A stretch of DNA of 64,000 nt from Oryzias latipes (lineage: Eukaryota; Chordata; Actinopteri; Beloniformes; Adrianichthyidae). A program made the position numbers and the translations under genes. The stretch lies in NCBI RefSeq assembly GCF_002234675.1, contig NC_019866.2, positions 709,083-773,082 of the forward strand. Direction: 5' to 3'. How positions within the stretch are numbered: the stretch's first letter is position 1; each line of letters begins with the position of its first letter. Shown here piece by piece: positions 10,560 through 21,925 of the stretch. The notes under the pieces are model-generated. The model was not told the origin of the DNA, searched no databases, and saw only the letters and a program-made list of their open reading frames with translations.

Positions 10560-11684
10560 GAGGGTGTATTCAGACTAGAAAGATCCTTTGTTCTGGATCG
10601 AGTCCTGAATCTTGCGTTTGGTCTGTATTCAGACCGGCATCAGTGGACCATTCTGTTCCGGACCAAAGTTTGTGAACAAAACCACATGACTGAAGATCTC
10701 TTCCGTCATTGGCCAGGCGGGTCAAAATAAGAGAAAGACATGCGTGCCGCTTACAATCCTTATCAGGACAGTTAACTCATTAAAACTTTATATTTGGATT
10801 ACCAGTTTTGAACGTTAAAAAACAAATTTTTTACTTGTTACTCTGGTCAGCGGCTCATGCTGCAAGGCGGTTACTGAGGAGACGTCGGGTATGAAGGTGA
10901 TACGTGTTTATGACATATAGATATAGATCTTTTCATCATCCACAGTCTGTAAACCATCCGTCCTCTGAGCGGAACAACTGGACCAAAACAGCCACTGTAG
11001 CGTAAACCGAGTAGGAGTGATACAAAATATAAAGCTACAATTGTCGTTCTATCAAACAGAAAAAAGGGTCCAACTGTTTATTTGTTCGGACCTTTATTTT
11101 AACACAGATGAAAACGCTTCTTCCACCCTTTCCTGTGTCTCGTTACACGTCATTCGCCCAACAGGCGCTGCTGTGACGTCATCCTTAGAGTTACCTTGTA
11201 GTTTCCTCAGCAGAATTCTCGTAACCATGACACCACAACGATGAGACACAGCAACTCATTGGAATGTGGTTGGATGAATGTAGGCTCATTAAAACACCTA
11301 TTAAGGTGATCCACATCACTTCTCATTGTTTTCCTGACAATCTGTACGTCATAAACACGTGTAACCCCCCCTTTATATCCGGCGTCTCCTCAGTAACCGC
11401 CTTGCAGCATGAACCGCAGAGTAACAAGAGTTTGGTTCTTCATGTTCAAAACTGCTAATCCAAATATAAAGTTTTCATAAGTTAACTGTCCTGATAAGGA
11501 TTGTACAGTGGTTGTTTTGATCTGCCCTCATTGTTTCTGACTGAAGAGATCTTTGGTCACGTAGTTCTGTTTACTAGCTTTGGTCTGGAACAGAATGGTC
11601 CACTTGATGCCAGTCTGAATTCAGACCAACACAAGGTTCAGGACTTGATCCGGAACAGAAGACCTTCCCAGTCTGAATAGAGCC
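10560..11684. mobile_element. Non-autonomous DNA element with long terminal inverted repeats
   Basis: The first 355 bases (about 10561-10915) are an imperfect inverted copy of the last 340 (about 11344-11684). Shared landmarks are TATTCAGACT at both tips, GTGGACCATTCTGTTCC inside, and CTGAGGAG near the inner ends. The centre (10916-11343) is unique and non-coding. This is a foldback or long-TIR MITE. The family and the target-site duplication were not resolved. Confidence 0.7.
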
Positions 11685-12056
11685 TAAATCTTCACCATGC
11701 TATGGAATTCTTTTTTTCATCCACTATTCCAAGTGAGGGTGGGGTGGTGGTGTAGTGGTTTGCCCTGCCTCTTCACAGGGAGATGAAGCTTTAGTGTTAA
11801 CTTCACAAAAATTATTTGAAAAATAACTTCTATATTAAAAATATTATAACTTATAGTTACTAACATCCAATTCATCTGATCCATGCACATTTTATACTTT
11901 AATATTAGTGGTAAATGTAACGAGCAATGTAGAAAAACTTTCTTTCATTTATTTTTCTATTATTTGAAAACAAAGACAGGAAACTACTTAAAGTTAACTT
12001 ACTGGGTAGTTGGTGGGGGGGTTTTGAAACATTTTTAGAGGGGTTTTCGTCTAAAA
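11685..12056. other. Intergenic, possible truncated SINE head
   Basis: GTGGTGTAGTGGTTTGCCCT at about 11750-11769 resembles the A-box part of a tRNA-derived SINE, but no B box or tail follows. The rest is AT-rich with nothing recognised. Confidence 0.25.
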
Positions 12057-12068
12057 CATGGATGCTAT

Positions 12069-12445
12069 TCATTCATCTTCTACCGTTTATTCCCTTTCAG
12101 GGGCCCCAGGGTTGCTGGAGCCTATCCCGGCCACTTGGGCGTAGGCAAGGGATGCCCTGGAGTGGTCGCCAGTCTGTCGCAGGGTGGGATATCCTCAATC
12201 ACACATCCATTCACTCTCACACTCACACCTATGGACAATTTAGAGTTGCCAATCAACCTATGTAGCATGACTTTGGAGGAAGCCGGAGACCCCGGAGAAA
12301 ACCCACGCATGCACGGGGAGAACATGCAAACTCCACACAGAAAGGCCCCCATTGATGTAGTTTTTCAGGTCCCCCAGCCGGGACTTGAACCGGGGCCTTC
12401 TTGCTGTGAGGCAAGAGTGCTAACCACTGCGCCACCGTGCAGCCC
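12069..12445 (-). mobile_element. tRNA-derived SINE with target-site duplication
   Basis: On the minus strand it opens with a tRNA-like head: TGGCGCAGTGGTTA as A box and GGTTCAAGTCCC as B box. The common fish SINE body follows, including the GTGGAGTTTGCATGTTCTCC and TGTCCATAGG segments. It is bounded by a perfect 12-bp direct repeat, CATGGATGCTAT, at 12057-12068 and 12446-12457. The intact duplication suggests a fairly recent insertion. Confidence 0.85.
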
Positions 12446-12699
12446 CATGGATGCTATGGATATGTTTATTTAAAAATGGACCAATAAATTACATAAAATT
12501 ATGTGTCAGAAATGTCCATGATTGCTGTAAATTTAGGCTGAAGAAAACATTCCCATAGAGATCACATTAAAAGTTACTTAGTTTTACCTAACACTTATAG
12601 TAATTAAATATGATTTTAAATTACTTTATAAATGTAGATAAAACGTATTGGAAATGAAATGTATTTTTTACTGTAAACTTGAAAATGTGTGGTCACACA

Positions 12700-12900
12700 T
12701 TAACCCCTGTTCTATCCTAGGCACTTTACCATTGGGAGTGGGGTCATCTAGACCCACTAGACAGAGCTCTGAACCTTTTTTCTTCAATGATTTGTGATCT
12801 TCACTGGTGTCCATGGATTACATGAAATCTTTCCACCTTTATCCACCTTTGTCATGGTAGGGAGAACACGCCAATGGAAGGGGGGGGGGGGGTGATCTAA
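12700..12900. mobile_element. TTAA-ended MITE, copy 1
   Basis: It begins TTAACCCCTGTTCTATCCTA. It shares a long block (GGGTCATCTAGACCCACTA, then the AACCTTTTTTCTTCAATGAT region, then GGTAGGGAGAACACG and a poly-G run) with 31361-31522. The partner copy ends in GGGTTAA, so the family has TTAACCC tips, as piggyBac-type MITEs do. The far end of this copy is degraded. Confidence 0.6.
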
Positions 12901-13069
12901 GATAGTGTCCCTGATACCCAAAATAATGTAGTAACTTCAAAATAGTTTTGCTCTCCTTCCATTCACGTCTGTCACGTTTAAACTGCGCAGGAGCAGAAAG
13001 TTCCAGTCCAGTCCTGCTCTGCTCAGTGCTCACGTGCAGAAAGGCACGAGCTCTGAACGTTAGAATTGG

Positions 13070-13397
13070 GAATTTTCCATTGGTTTCTAGAACGTTCTGT
13101 TGTTGGGTAGAAAATCGACAGTAAACTCCATTTATGGTAAACAAGGTTGTGATTGGTCTGTTTATTCGCCAGGGAAAAGGGGGTCGTGTCATGTTGTTTG
13201 GGTTAATATCCATTTCCGTGATTCAATTTTTCAAAATAAAACAAATTGTCCAAATTTCTGGATTCTTGCAACAACAAAAAACGAGAATAGCCTTTATTTT
13301 GAAATACGTCACCGGACACGCTTTTAACATTTTTCCGACTCGACAGCCGAATTGTTGCGAAGTTTCTCGAAGCGTCGGTCTTCTCTCTATAAAAAAG
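13070..13397 (+). promoter_or_regulatory. Orphan heat-shock promoter: two HSE arrays and TATA
   Basis: The distal array starts at 13070. Triplets spaced exactly 5 bp apart read GAA, TTC, (mismatch), TTC, GAA, TTC at 13070, 13075, 13080, 13085, 13090 and 13095. The proximal array reads GAA, TTC, GAA, GTC at 13359, 13364, 13369 and 13374, so three of four are perfect. A strong TATA box, TATAAAAAAG, follows at 13388-13397. Array, short gap and TATA form the layout of a classic heat-shock promoter. The flanking sequence is not a copy of the hsp70 promoters. No heat-shock protein gene is recognisable downstream. Confidence 0.75.
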
Positions 13398-13417
13398 CAA
13401 GGCGCAGACCGTCAGTC

Positions 13418-13512
13418 GTATCGGGATGACGCGGACCAGGCTGTCGGTTGGAGGATCGGTCGGGGCGGACCAGACCGGACCGGACCGGACCGGACCGGAC
13501 CGGGCGGCGATC
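13418..13512 (+). other. Putative first exon of the orphan heat-shock transcript
   Basis: The start is inferred from the TATA box about 30 bp upstream. The exon ends at a good donor, GATC|GTGAGTAC, at 13513. A candidate acceptor (TTTGTTCGTTTCAG) ends at 13604, giving a 92-bp intron. The exon contains a run of five CGGAC/GGACC units (about 13470-13502). Open frames are short: the first ATG gives about 39 codons if unspliced. It may be a 5'UTR or a non-coding RNA. Confidence 0.4.
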
Positions 13513-13604
13513 GTGAGTACAGAAATAGGATCGAGTGTTTAGGCAGGCTGTGGTTGTTTGGGTTTAATGCAGTTCATGCTGAAAACTACTTTTGTTCGTT
13601 TCAG

Positions 13605-14469
13605 AAATGTTGCCGTCCGTGACGCAAAGATGTTTCCATAGGTTGAAGTAAATTGTCAGACGGGATCAGCTGACGGTCGGTTTAAAGCCGGTCTGCTAAC
13701 AGTTTCCGTTTGAAAGTAACCGGACGGTCAGCAGGAAGGTTTGGATCATAAACGAGGACAAACATGGCGGGATTTCCTCCAGTTATTTCTGTTTCAGTGG
13801 CGAAGAGAAACAACAAAAACCAGAAGATTCTTGGGATAAATGTTTGCTTTTGATCGTAATCCTAGCAGTTATTGTGTAACTAAAGGAAATCTATTTAAAT
13901 TAATTCAAATAATTAAAAATGGTGTCAGCAATGAAATAAAAAACTTTAAATATTTTAGTGAAGAAACCTCAGTAATGATGTCATGAAACAACAAATGCAG
14001 ATATTTTTATGCTCATTATGACTGTTGAAGATTAAAACGGCTGCTTTAGTTAGTAAAAAAAATAAAGATAAAAATTCCAAAGGTCAAACCTGCTGCAGGT
14101 GAAGAGGGTGTGGTCAGTGTGTGCAGGAGTGGGGGCTCTGGGGAAATGGGCGGGGCCAAAGAAAGAATGTTCTGGATTGTTCTACCTGGACCAATGAATA
14201 TACCGTATAGAAGGAAAATACTCCGGACCACAGATCATGAGGTGAATGATGACATAACTATGTGGTGTCAAACCTGGTTTTAGTCATATTTGATGAAACT
14301 ACTTGAAATCTAAATCTGGTGAGATGTTGATTAAAAGATTATTTCTGATAAAGTTTTTAACTGTTAAAAGGGAAAAAAAGGGACATTTCCGTAAATGATA
14401 AATTCATAGAGTTTACCAACATTTCTGTTCAAGTATTTCCTTATATGTGGTTTGATAAATATGTGGGTT
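13605..14469. other. Intergenic or unassigned transcript body
   Basis: No frame over about 60 codons is convincing. If the heat-shock exon is real, its second exon should begin at 13605, but I cannot place its end. Confidence 0.3.
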
Positions 14470-15696
14470 AATAAACAACTTTAACACAGGAAAGTGGGCG
14501 TGGTTAAATCTGCAGTCTGGTTTAAAAAACAGGAGTCAGTTCAGGGAGACCTGGAATGTTCTGGAAACATCCTGGAAGTTTCCTGAAGGTTAAACTGGTG
14601 ATTAATTATAAAACTAATGAAGGTTTTTGATGCAAAATCTATATTTTCATATTATTGACAGAGCTTCAAAACAGCAGATTTAATGTCATGTTGTTGTCAA
14701 CAAATCAGATCAAATATTAGTGTTTATTTTTATGGATGTGGCTCATCAGAAGAGAAAAACTGTGAAGTTGATTTGGTTTAATATTCTGTCCAAATCTTTA
14801 ATGCCATATTTGTGGTAATAATGTGATGAAGGTGATCAACATCAAACTGTTTACATTTGGTCTTTTTTAAGGTGAAGCTCTTAGCTGCTAATGATGTAAC
14901 ATGGTGGTGGCTAGAATATTTATTGATGTGTTTATATATTAACACGTATGTTTACTAAAGTGTTCATGTCCCTACAAATAAATCATTACAAACTTTTACT
15001 AAACTAAAGTGTTGTAAATCTGGTTAAATAATCGTCATGGAGATGAGCAGCATCCAGATTAGATTAAAAATTATGACTTCTACAGATTATGGTTCCTGCT
15101 GCTCTGTAGGGACGGGGTTTCTACTGGGTTTTGGGTTGTTCCATGCAGGAAAATATTAAAGTACTATTTTAATCAAAAGGTACCATAGATCACAAGCTGA
15201 ACTATTGACTATAATAAAAATCTGGTCTCAGAAATGGAGAGATACTGCCTGAAGGAGAAAGTTCTGCAATTGTGTCACAAACTTGTATTACTGAGTATTT
15301 GAATAATCAGGTTATGTTAAACATTTTGAGTTTTAAAGTTTATGAAAACAACTTTTAACACAGCAAAGTGGGCGTGGTTACATCCAGAATGGTTCAAAAA
15401 CAGGTGGCGGAGTCGATTCAGGCAGAGTTTGAATGTTCTAGATTGATCCAGAGAAGTGGCTGTGATGCAGAGAAATACCAAACAGGAAGTTCATTTGGTC
15501 TAAACTGGTAATGAATTATAAAACTAACCAATTTTAATACAAACATGGATTTTGAATAAACAGAAATAAATAGCAATTTTATCAACAGAATAGTAGAAGA
15601 GCAGATTAAATGTCAAGTTTATATCAAACTATAACACGACCCATCAGATTAACTACTCAAAGTGATGCTCTGATGATACATTTATAAATAATATAG
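14470..15696 (+). repeat. Diverged tandem copies of a 0.9 kb sequence
   Basis: The segment around 14480-14700 (AAGTGGGCGTGGTTA, then an ATTATAAAACTAA block, then CAGATTTAATGTCA) recurs in diverged form at 15360-15640. The part 14688-15103 also recurs almost unchanged at 18509-18930, with about four single-base differences noted by eye. The unit ends in ATTATGACTTCTACAGATTATGG, the seed of the minisatellite that expanded next to the other copy. Confidence 0.7.
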
Positions 15697-16481
15697 CAGT
15701 GACGTGCAGTCAGGAGAGGCAGGTGAGGCTGTGCCTTACCTGTCATTATGGGAAGAAAAGAGAAACAATAAATTCAATTATTATATTTAATCAGTAATTT
15801 GTGCTTTGCAGTCATTTTCCATTTAAATGTACCATTTTTGGGTGTTTTTTCTTTTCAAAATCGCTGAATTTCCGCATTTGCCGTTCAGATACTAAGAAGT
15901 GACGTGCGATGAGGCACCAGCCCGCTGAGCCTCACCTTGGATTGCGCAATACCTATGCAGTCAGACGGTCCTGCTGTCTCTCTGTATGTCGGTTCAATCA
16001 CTTGTACTATATGAGCTGAGTTTACATAATTTAGCAGATGTATATGATGTACAGTGTTTGTTTTTATAAATAACTGTATGTGAGGGACGTGTTTCTTGTG
16101 CTGAGCGCTAAACGCCGGCGAAAAAGCCGCTGGGTGAGGCCAGCAGTTCTCGTGCCTCATGTTAGGGGGCGCCGGTGAGCCCTGAGATTATGACGCTAAA
16201 AAACAATAGAAGAAGTGATAGCAAGCGGAAAGTCATTTTCTTCAGAAGGAGCGGCATATGGACTTTATTTACAAGTAAAGGTAAGACGATAATAACGTTT
16301 GTGCTTTTTTCTATGCCGCAGTTTGTATATGAAAAAACATGTTGAAATGATATTTTAAACAAAACACGTTAACTGTTGTCAATTAAATGGTGAATAAGTT
16401 ACTCAGTATGGTTCATATGTTTGTAAGTCTGACTGATGACGTCAGTGCCTCACCAGCCATTAACCTCACCGCACGTCACTG
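15697..16481. mobile_element. hAT-type MITE with 8-bp target duplication
   Basis: Terminal inverted repeats read CAGTGACGTGC at both ends. The flanks carry a perfect 8-bp direct repeat TAATATAG (15689-15696 and 16482-16489). Eight-base duplications and CAG-type tips are hallmarks of hAT elements. At 785 bp with no transposase frame it is non-autonomous. Internal segments repeat the tip motif (GTGACGTGCGATGAGGC near 15900), so the element may be composite. Confidence 0.85.
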
Positions 16482-16499
16482 TAATATAGAATAAACTTA

Positions 16500-18508
16500 T
16501 ATGAGTAGACTAATGACATGTGACAACTGATCATTTCCCAGTTTTACACTATTTGACATCAATGTGAAGACAAAGAAAATAAAAGAACCAGTTTATAAAA
16601 TGTTAAGAAATGAAAAAACTATGACTTCTCAAAATAATGACTTATTCATCAGAAAGCTCAAAGCTAGAACATCACTGAAGCAGCAAACGGCCTCAAGAAC
16701 TATTCTGTAAACGGGGTCCAGAGATGGCAGCAGAAATTCCAGAATGTAAAACCAGCAAAGACAATAATCCACCATGGAAAGGATCCCAAACTCAATCCTT
16801 CTCTGATGGGAAAAACATGTGCTGATATCAATGTGAATACATTCCAGAGTAAAAACTCTAAATATGGTGAGGATATAGATATGACAGTGATGAAAAAGGT
16901 CATTAATAGTCTCTCTAAGCCTCTAACTTATCATTACTAACTGGGAGATTCCCAAACCAAATGAAAATAGTAAAAGTGATTCCTATCTGTAAGAGTGGAG
17001 ACAAACACCAATTTACAAACTATAGACCTGTTTATCTCCTCCCACAATTCTCAACAATATTCAATGATAATTTAGCTACATTTATTGATAAACATAACAT
17101 TATAAATGAAAACCAATCTGGTTTTAGAGAAAACAGATCCACCTCATTGGCTATCATTGATGCTGTGGAGGAAATCACAAACGCTCTGGACAAAAAGAAA
17201 TATGCAGCTCATTAACTTAAAAAAAGCATCTGACTCTCAATCATGACATCCTACTTGACAAACTGGAAGTGTCTGGGATTAAAGGACTAGCGTTAATTTG
17301 GGTCAAAAGCTATTTAATAGGAAGAAAACAATTTGTCAAGATTGATGAATATCCATCAGAATCCATAGAGATAAGTTGTGGTGTCCCACAGGGATCAAGT
17401 CTAGGCCCGCTGCTATTCAATATTTATATAAATATTAAATGTTTCAAAATGTTTAAATCTCATAATTTGCTGATGACACAAATGTATTCTATTCTACAGA
17501 CAATCATAGGGAATTTATCAATGTGGTAAACAGAGTTCACCAAAATAAAATCATGGATGGATTACAACAGATTATCTTGAACCTAGATAAAACCAAAGTG
17601 ATGTTTTCCAGTAACTACAAAGCAAATAAAGAGCTCTCAATTATAATTAATAATGTCTCAATTGAAAATGTCACAGAAGTCAAATTCTTAGGGGTTGTTA
17701 TCGATGACAAACCAAGTATGTCAATCATCAATAAATCTAAACATATATTAGAATACAACAGTAGATATTTATTTTACTGCTCCTTAATATTACCATATTT
17801 CACCTACTGTATAGAAATTTGGGGGAATAATTCTAAGAGTTCACTACATCCTCTCTGTTTACCTAAAATCCAGCCGTCAGAATTGTACATAAAGCCGGAT
17901 ATCTTGATCATACAAACTATTCATTTTCAAAGTTTCTGTGTCGGTGTGTGGCACTAAAGTTTGGAACGGGTGAAGTAATGAGCTCAATCAATGTTTAAAT
18001 ACCCAAATATTCAAGAAAATGTAGACAGAAACTCTGATTTCATGATGTAAAGATAAGAGTTAAGGATCAACAGGTGTTTGAATAATTCCAAATCCATGTG
18101 TGAACTTGAATGTGGTGAAATAATCAAAGCTCTTTTAATTACAATCAATAAGTATTACATTGTGTAATGTGCAATAATGATAACTGAAATGTTTGAATTA
18201 CAATCAATAACTATTGATTTTCTTTAATTGATCTGCAATGTGTAGCAATAATTACTGGTTTAATGTGATCAGGTGTTCTAATAATCAATGATTATTACAT
18301 AACTGTTACCGTTACTGTTTACTGAAATGTGAAAGAATGTTTTCTGAAGATAATCAATCTTTAATAACAACTGGATTTAGTAACTTGAAAAGAATCTATT
18401 GGATCAGAACCAGATGACAAAAACTATGTAAAACTATCAAATGAATGAACTCAGGAGGGGTGGGGTTATATAAACTCGCTTCTTCCTGCTCCTTTCCAAG
18501 CAATAAAT
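16500..18508 (+). mobile_element. LINE, decayed reverse-transcriptase region (Rex/L2-like)
   Basis: Broken frames at 16860-17957 encode reverse-transcriptase blocks in order: FTNYRPVYLLPQFS, GFRENRSTSLAIIDAV, SYLIGRKQFVKI, GVPQGSSLGPLLFNIYIN, a degraded active-site block, then NNVSIENVTEVKFLGVVIDD and YCSLILPYFTYCIEIWGNNS. The last two are the C-terminal signature of common fish non-LTR elements. Stops and frame changes show it is dead. No endonuclease domain is present, so it is 5'-truncated. A TATATAAACTCGCTTCTTCC stretch near 18470 may be its 3' tail. Confidence 0.8.
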
Positions 18509-18930
18509 GTTGTTGTCAACAAATCAGATCAGATATTAGTGTTTATTTTTATGGATGTGGTTCATCAGAAGAGAAAAACTGTGAAGTTGATTTGGTTTAA
18601 TATTCTGTCCAAATCTTTAATGCCATATTTGTGGTAATAATGTGATGAAGGTGATCAACATCAAACTGTTTACATTTGGTCTTTTTTAAGGTGAAGCTCT
18701 TAGCTGCTAATGATGTAACATGGTGGTGGCTAGAATATTTATTGATGTGTTTATATATTAACACGTATGTTTACTAAAGTGTTCATGTCCCTACAAATAA
18801 ATCATTACAAACTTTTACTAAACTGAAGTGTTGTAAATCTGGTTAAATAACCGTCATGGAGATGAGCAGCATCCAGATTAGATTAAAAATTATGACTTCT
18901 ACAGATTTATGGCTCCTACAAATTATGACT
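18509..18930 (+). repeat. Second copy of the 0.4 kb duplicated segment
   Basis: It is almost identical to 14688-15103, beginning TGTTGTTGTCAAC and ending in the ATTATGACTTCTACAGAT motif. Here the last motif runs straight into the 16-bp minisatellite. At the other copy the same motif occurs once and is not amplified. Confidence 0.85.
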
Positions 18931-20778
18931 TCTACAGATTATGGTTCCTACAGATTATGGTTCCTACAAATTATGACTTCTACAGATTATGGTTCCTACA
19001 AATTTATGGCTCCTAGAGATTATGGTTCCTACAGATTATGGTTCCTACAAATTATGACTTCTACAGATTATGGTTCCTACAGATTTATGGCTCCTACAAA
19101 TTTATGGCTCCTATATATTATGGTTCCTACATATTATGGTTCCTACAAATTATGACTTCCACAGATTATGGTTCCAACAAAATATGGTTTCTACAGGTTA
19201 TGGTTCCTACAAATTATGGCTCCTACAGATTATGGTTCCTACAGATTATGGTTCCTACAGATTATGGTTCCTACAAAATATGGCTTCTACAGATTATGGT
19301 TCCTTCAAATTATGGCTCCTACAGATTACGGTTCCTACAAATTATGATTTATACAGATTATGGTTCCTACAGATTATGGTTCCTACAGATTATGGTTCCT
19401 ACAGATAATTGTTCCTACAGATAATGGTTTCTACAGATTATGGTTCCTATAGATGTATGGCTTGTACAGATTATGGTTCTTACAGATTATGGTTCCTACA
19501 AATCATGGCTCCTACAGATTACATGTCCTACAGATTATGGTTCCTACAAATTAGGTTTCCTACAGATAATGGTTCCTACAGATAATGGTTCCTACAAATT
19601 ATGGTTCCTACAGATTATGGTTCCTACAAATTATGGTTCCTACAGATTATGGTTCCTACAAATGTTGGTTCCTACAGATAATGGTTCCTACAAATTATGG
19701 TTCCTACAGATAATGGTTCCTACAGATAATGGTTCCTACAGATAATGGTTCCTACAGATTATGGTTCCTACAAAATATGGCTTCTACAGATTATGGTTCC
19801 TTCAAATTATGGCTCCTACAGATTACGGTTCCTACAAATTATGATTTATACAGATTATGGTTCCTACAAATTATGGTTCCTACAGATAATGGTTTCTACA
19901 GGTTATGGTTCCTACAAATTTATCGCTCCTAGAGATTATGGTTCTTACATACTATTGTTCCGACAAATTATGACTTCTACAGATTATGGTTCCTACAGAT
20001 TATGGTTTCTACAGATTATGACTCCTACAGATTACGGTTCCTACAAATTATGGTTCCTACAAATTATTGCTCCTACAGATAATGGTTTCTACAGATTATG
20101 GTTCTTACAAATTATGGTTCCTACAGTTTATGGATCCTACAGATAATGGTTTCTACAGATTATGGTTCCTATAAATTTATGGCTTGTACAGATTATGGTT
20201 CTTACAGATTATGGTTCCTACAAATAATGGCTCCTACAGATTATGGTTCCTACAAATTATGATTTATACAGATTATGGTTTTTACAGATTATGGTTCCTA
20301 CAGATTATGGTTCCTACAGATAATGGATTCTTCATTTTATGGTTCCTATAAATTTATGGTTCCTACAAATTTATGGCTTCTACAGATTATGGTTCTTACA
20401 GATTATGGTTCCTGCAGATTATGGTTCCTACAGATAATGGATTCTTCATTTTATGGTTCCTATAAATTTATGGTTCCTACAAATTTATGGCTTCTACAGA
20501 TTATGGTTCCTACAAATTATGGTTCCTACAGATTATGGTTCCTCCAAATTATGACTTCTACAGATTATTGTTCCTACAAATTTATGGCTTCTACAGATTA
20601 TGGTTCTTACAGATTGTGGTTCTTACAAATTATGGTTCCTGCAGATAATGGTTCCTACAAAGTATGGTTCCTACAGATTATGGTTCCTACAAATTATGGC
20701 TCCTACAGATAATGGTTCCTACAGATTATGGTTCCTACAAATTATGACTCCTACAGATTATGGTTCCTACAGATTATT
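18889..20778 (+). repeat. 16-bp minisatellite, about 118 units
   Basis: The consensus is TACAGATTATGGTTCC. Variants have AAATT, AGATAA or AGATTTA in the middle and GGCTCC or GACTTC at the end. Because 16 is not a multiple of 3 and the unit lacks stops, all three frames stay open and give repeats like MVPTDYGSYRLWFLQI. These are not proteins. Blocks of several units recur as larger repeats (for example 19230-19360 against 19740-19870), showing segmental expansion. Confidence 0.95.
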
Positions 20779-21529
20779 TTCTAAATAACTTTTTGGGTTA
20801 AAGCAAACAGAAAAGTTGATTCCATCTGGATGAGATGAATAATCTGCATCTACAGATCCTAAAGGAAAAGATTTTGGAAGATCTTTCAAACAAATGTTGA
20901 ACAGATGAGAAACTACAGCAGGTCGGGGGTGGATTAAAATACCCCCCCTCCCCTCCAATTAGTGTAGATAACTTTACCTCTGGTTTTGTAAAAGTTCCAA
21001 ATGCAGGTCTGCCAGAAAAAGAAAACGTCTTTTCAGATGCTTATAGAAGAAATACTGCTGGTTCAGGTGTAGTTCAGGTGTGTAGAAATGCTGTATCCAG
21101 GCCTAAAGCAACATGGATTGAGCCATTAGCAGGATTGATCCTTTTAAAGCCACACATTAGGAACTTATGATGACAGCGTTGCTTAGCAACACAGGAGTTG
21201 AGTTTTTGGGTACATTTTAATAGAATCTGACTTTGGTCAGACGGCCTGCAGCTGAATCTACATCCCTTTCATGTTAGGTCAACGTGGGAATCAAACGTCT
21301 CTGCAGTGAACATGCCCCCCCCTCCCATTCCATCGGTGTTAACCGTATGTTGTCATCTGCATGTGGTCTTTAGCTGCCCCCCCCCCCCCCCGCCTGTGTT
21401 TGTTCTAACAACCCATTGACTGTACATGAGACTGGACTGAGTGAGGATGACCCCCCCCCCCCCCCCCATAGAAAATGGTTTATTCCGGCTCCAACTAAAT
21501 GAAGTGACTTAAGTCGCCATTTTTTTCAT
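20779..21529. other. Intergenic with poly-C tracts
   Basis: Runs of 14-19 C occur near 21376 and 21451. No gene is visible. Confidence 0.4.
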
Positions 21530-21925
21530 GAAAGGACGCCGCCATGTTGGAGCCAGATGATGCCAGTAAGCAGAGATTGGTCTGACTTTATCTGTTTCTA
21601 CGTTTCTATGGCAACCACTCTCACCAATCCGGAGTGAGCCTGTTGGAAGGCCACACCCCTACCACCTGAAAGCAGGCTGCATAAAGTCTGTCAAATGTTT
21701 TAAACATTGGGGCCAGCAGGCTCCACCTACTTTTATTGAGGCATCTGATTGGTCGGTTCATAATTTAAATAACTTGAACTGCAGAAAAAATGACGATTAA
21801 TAAGAAAATGTTAGAAAAGTTTCAGATCCAGAACGGGTCTTCTGACCAATACAGTAACAGCTGTTTATTTTAGCCTTTTGGAGCCACTTCCTGTTTGGAA
21901 CGCCAGGGGGGCGGAGTCACTCAGT
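21530..21925 (+). repeat. Dispersed repeat, partner of 51676-52000
   Basis: Segments such as TATGGCAACCACTCTCACCAAT, GGCCAGCAGGCTCCACCTAC and GAGCCACTTCCTG recur in the reverse orientation in the first intron of maz. A non-coding dispersed family is likely; the class is unknown. Confidence 0.65.

Noticed and set aside
11740-11830. A tRNA gene or complete SINE
   Set aside because: Only an A-box-like stretch is present. No B box, cloverleaf or tail could be traced.
13134-13622. 162-codon frame spanning the orphan heat-shock promoter
   Set aside because: It runs through the HSE, TATA box and splice donor and is low in coding character. A promoter reading explains the sequence better.
18856-20788. 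Several open frames of Tyr-Gly-Ser-rich repeats
   Set aside because: They come from a 16-bp unit without stop codons and stay open in every frame.
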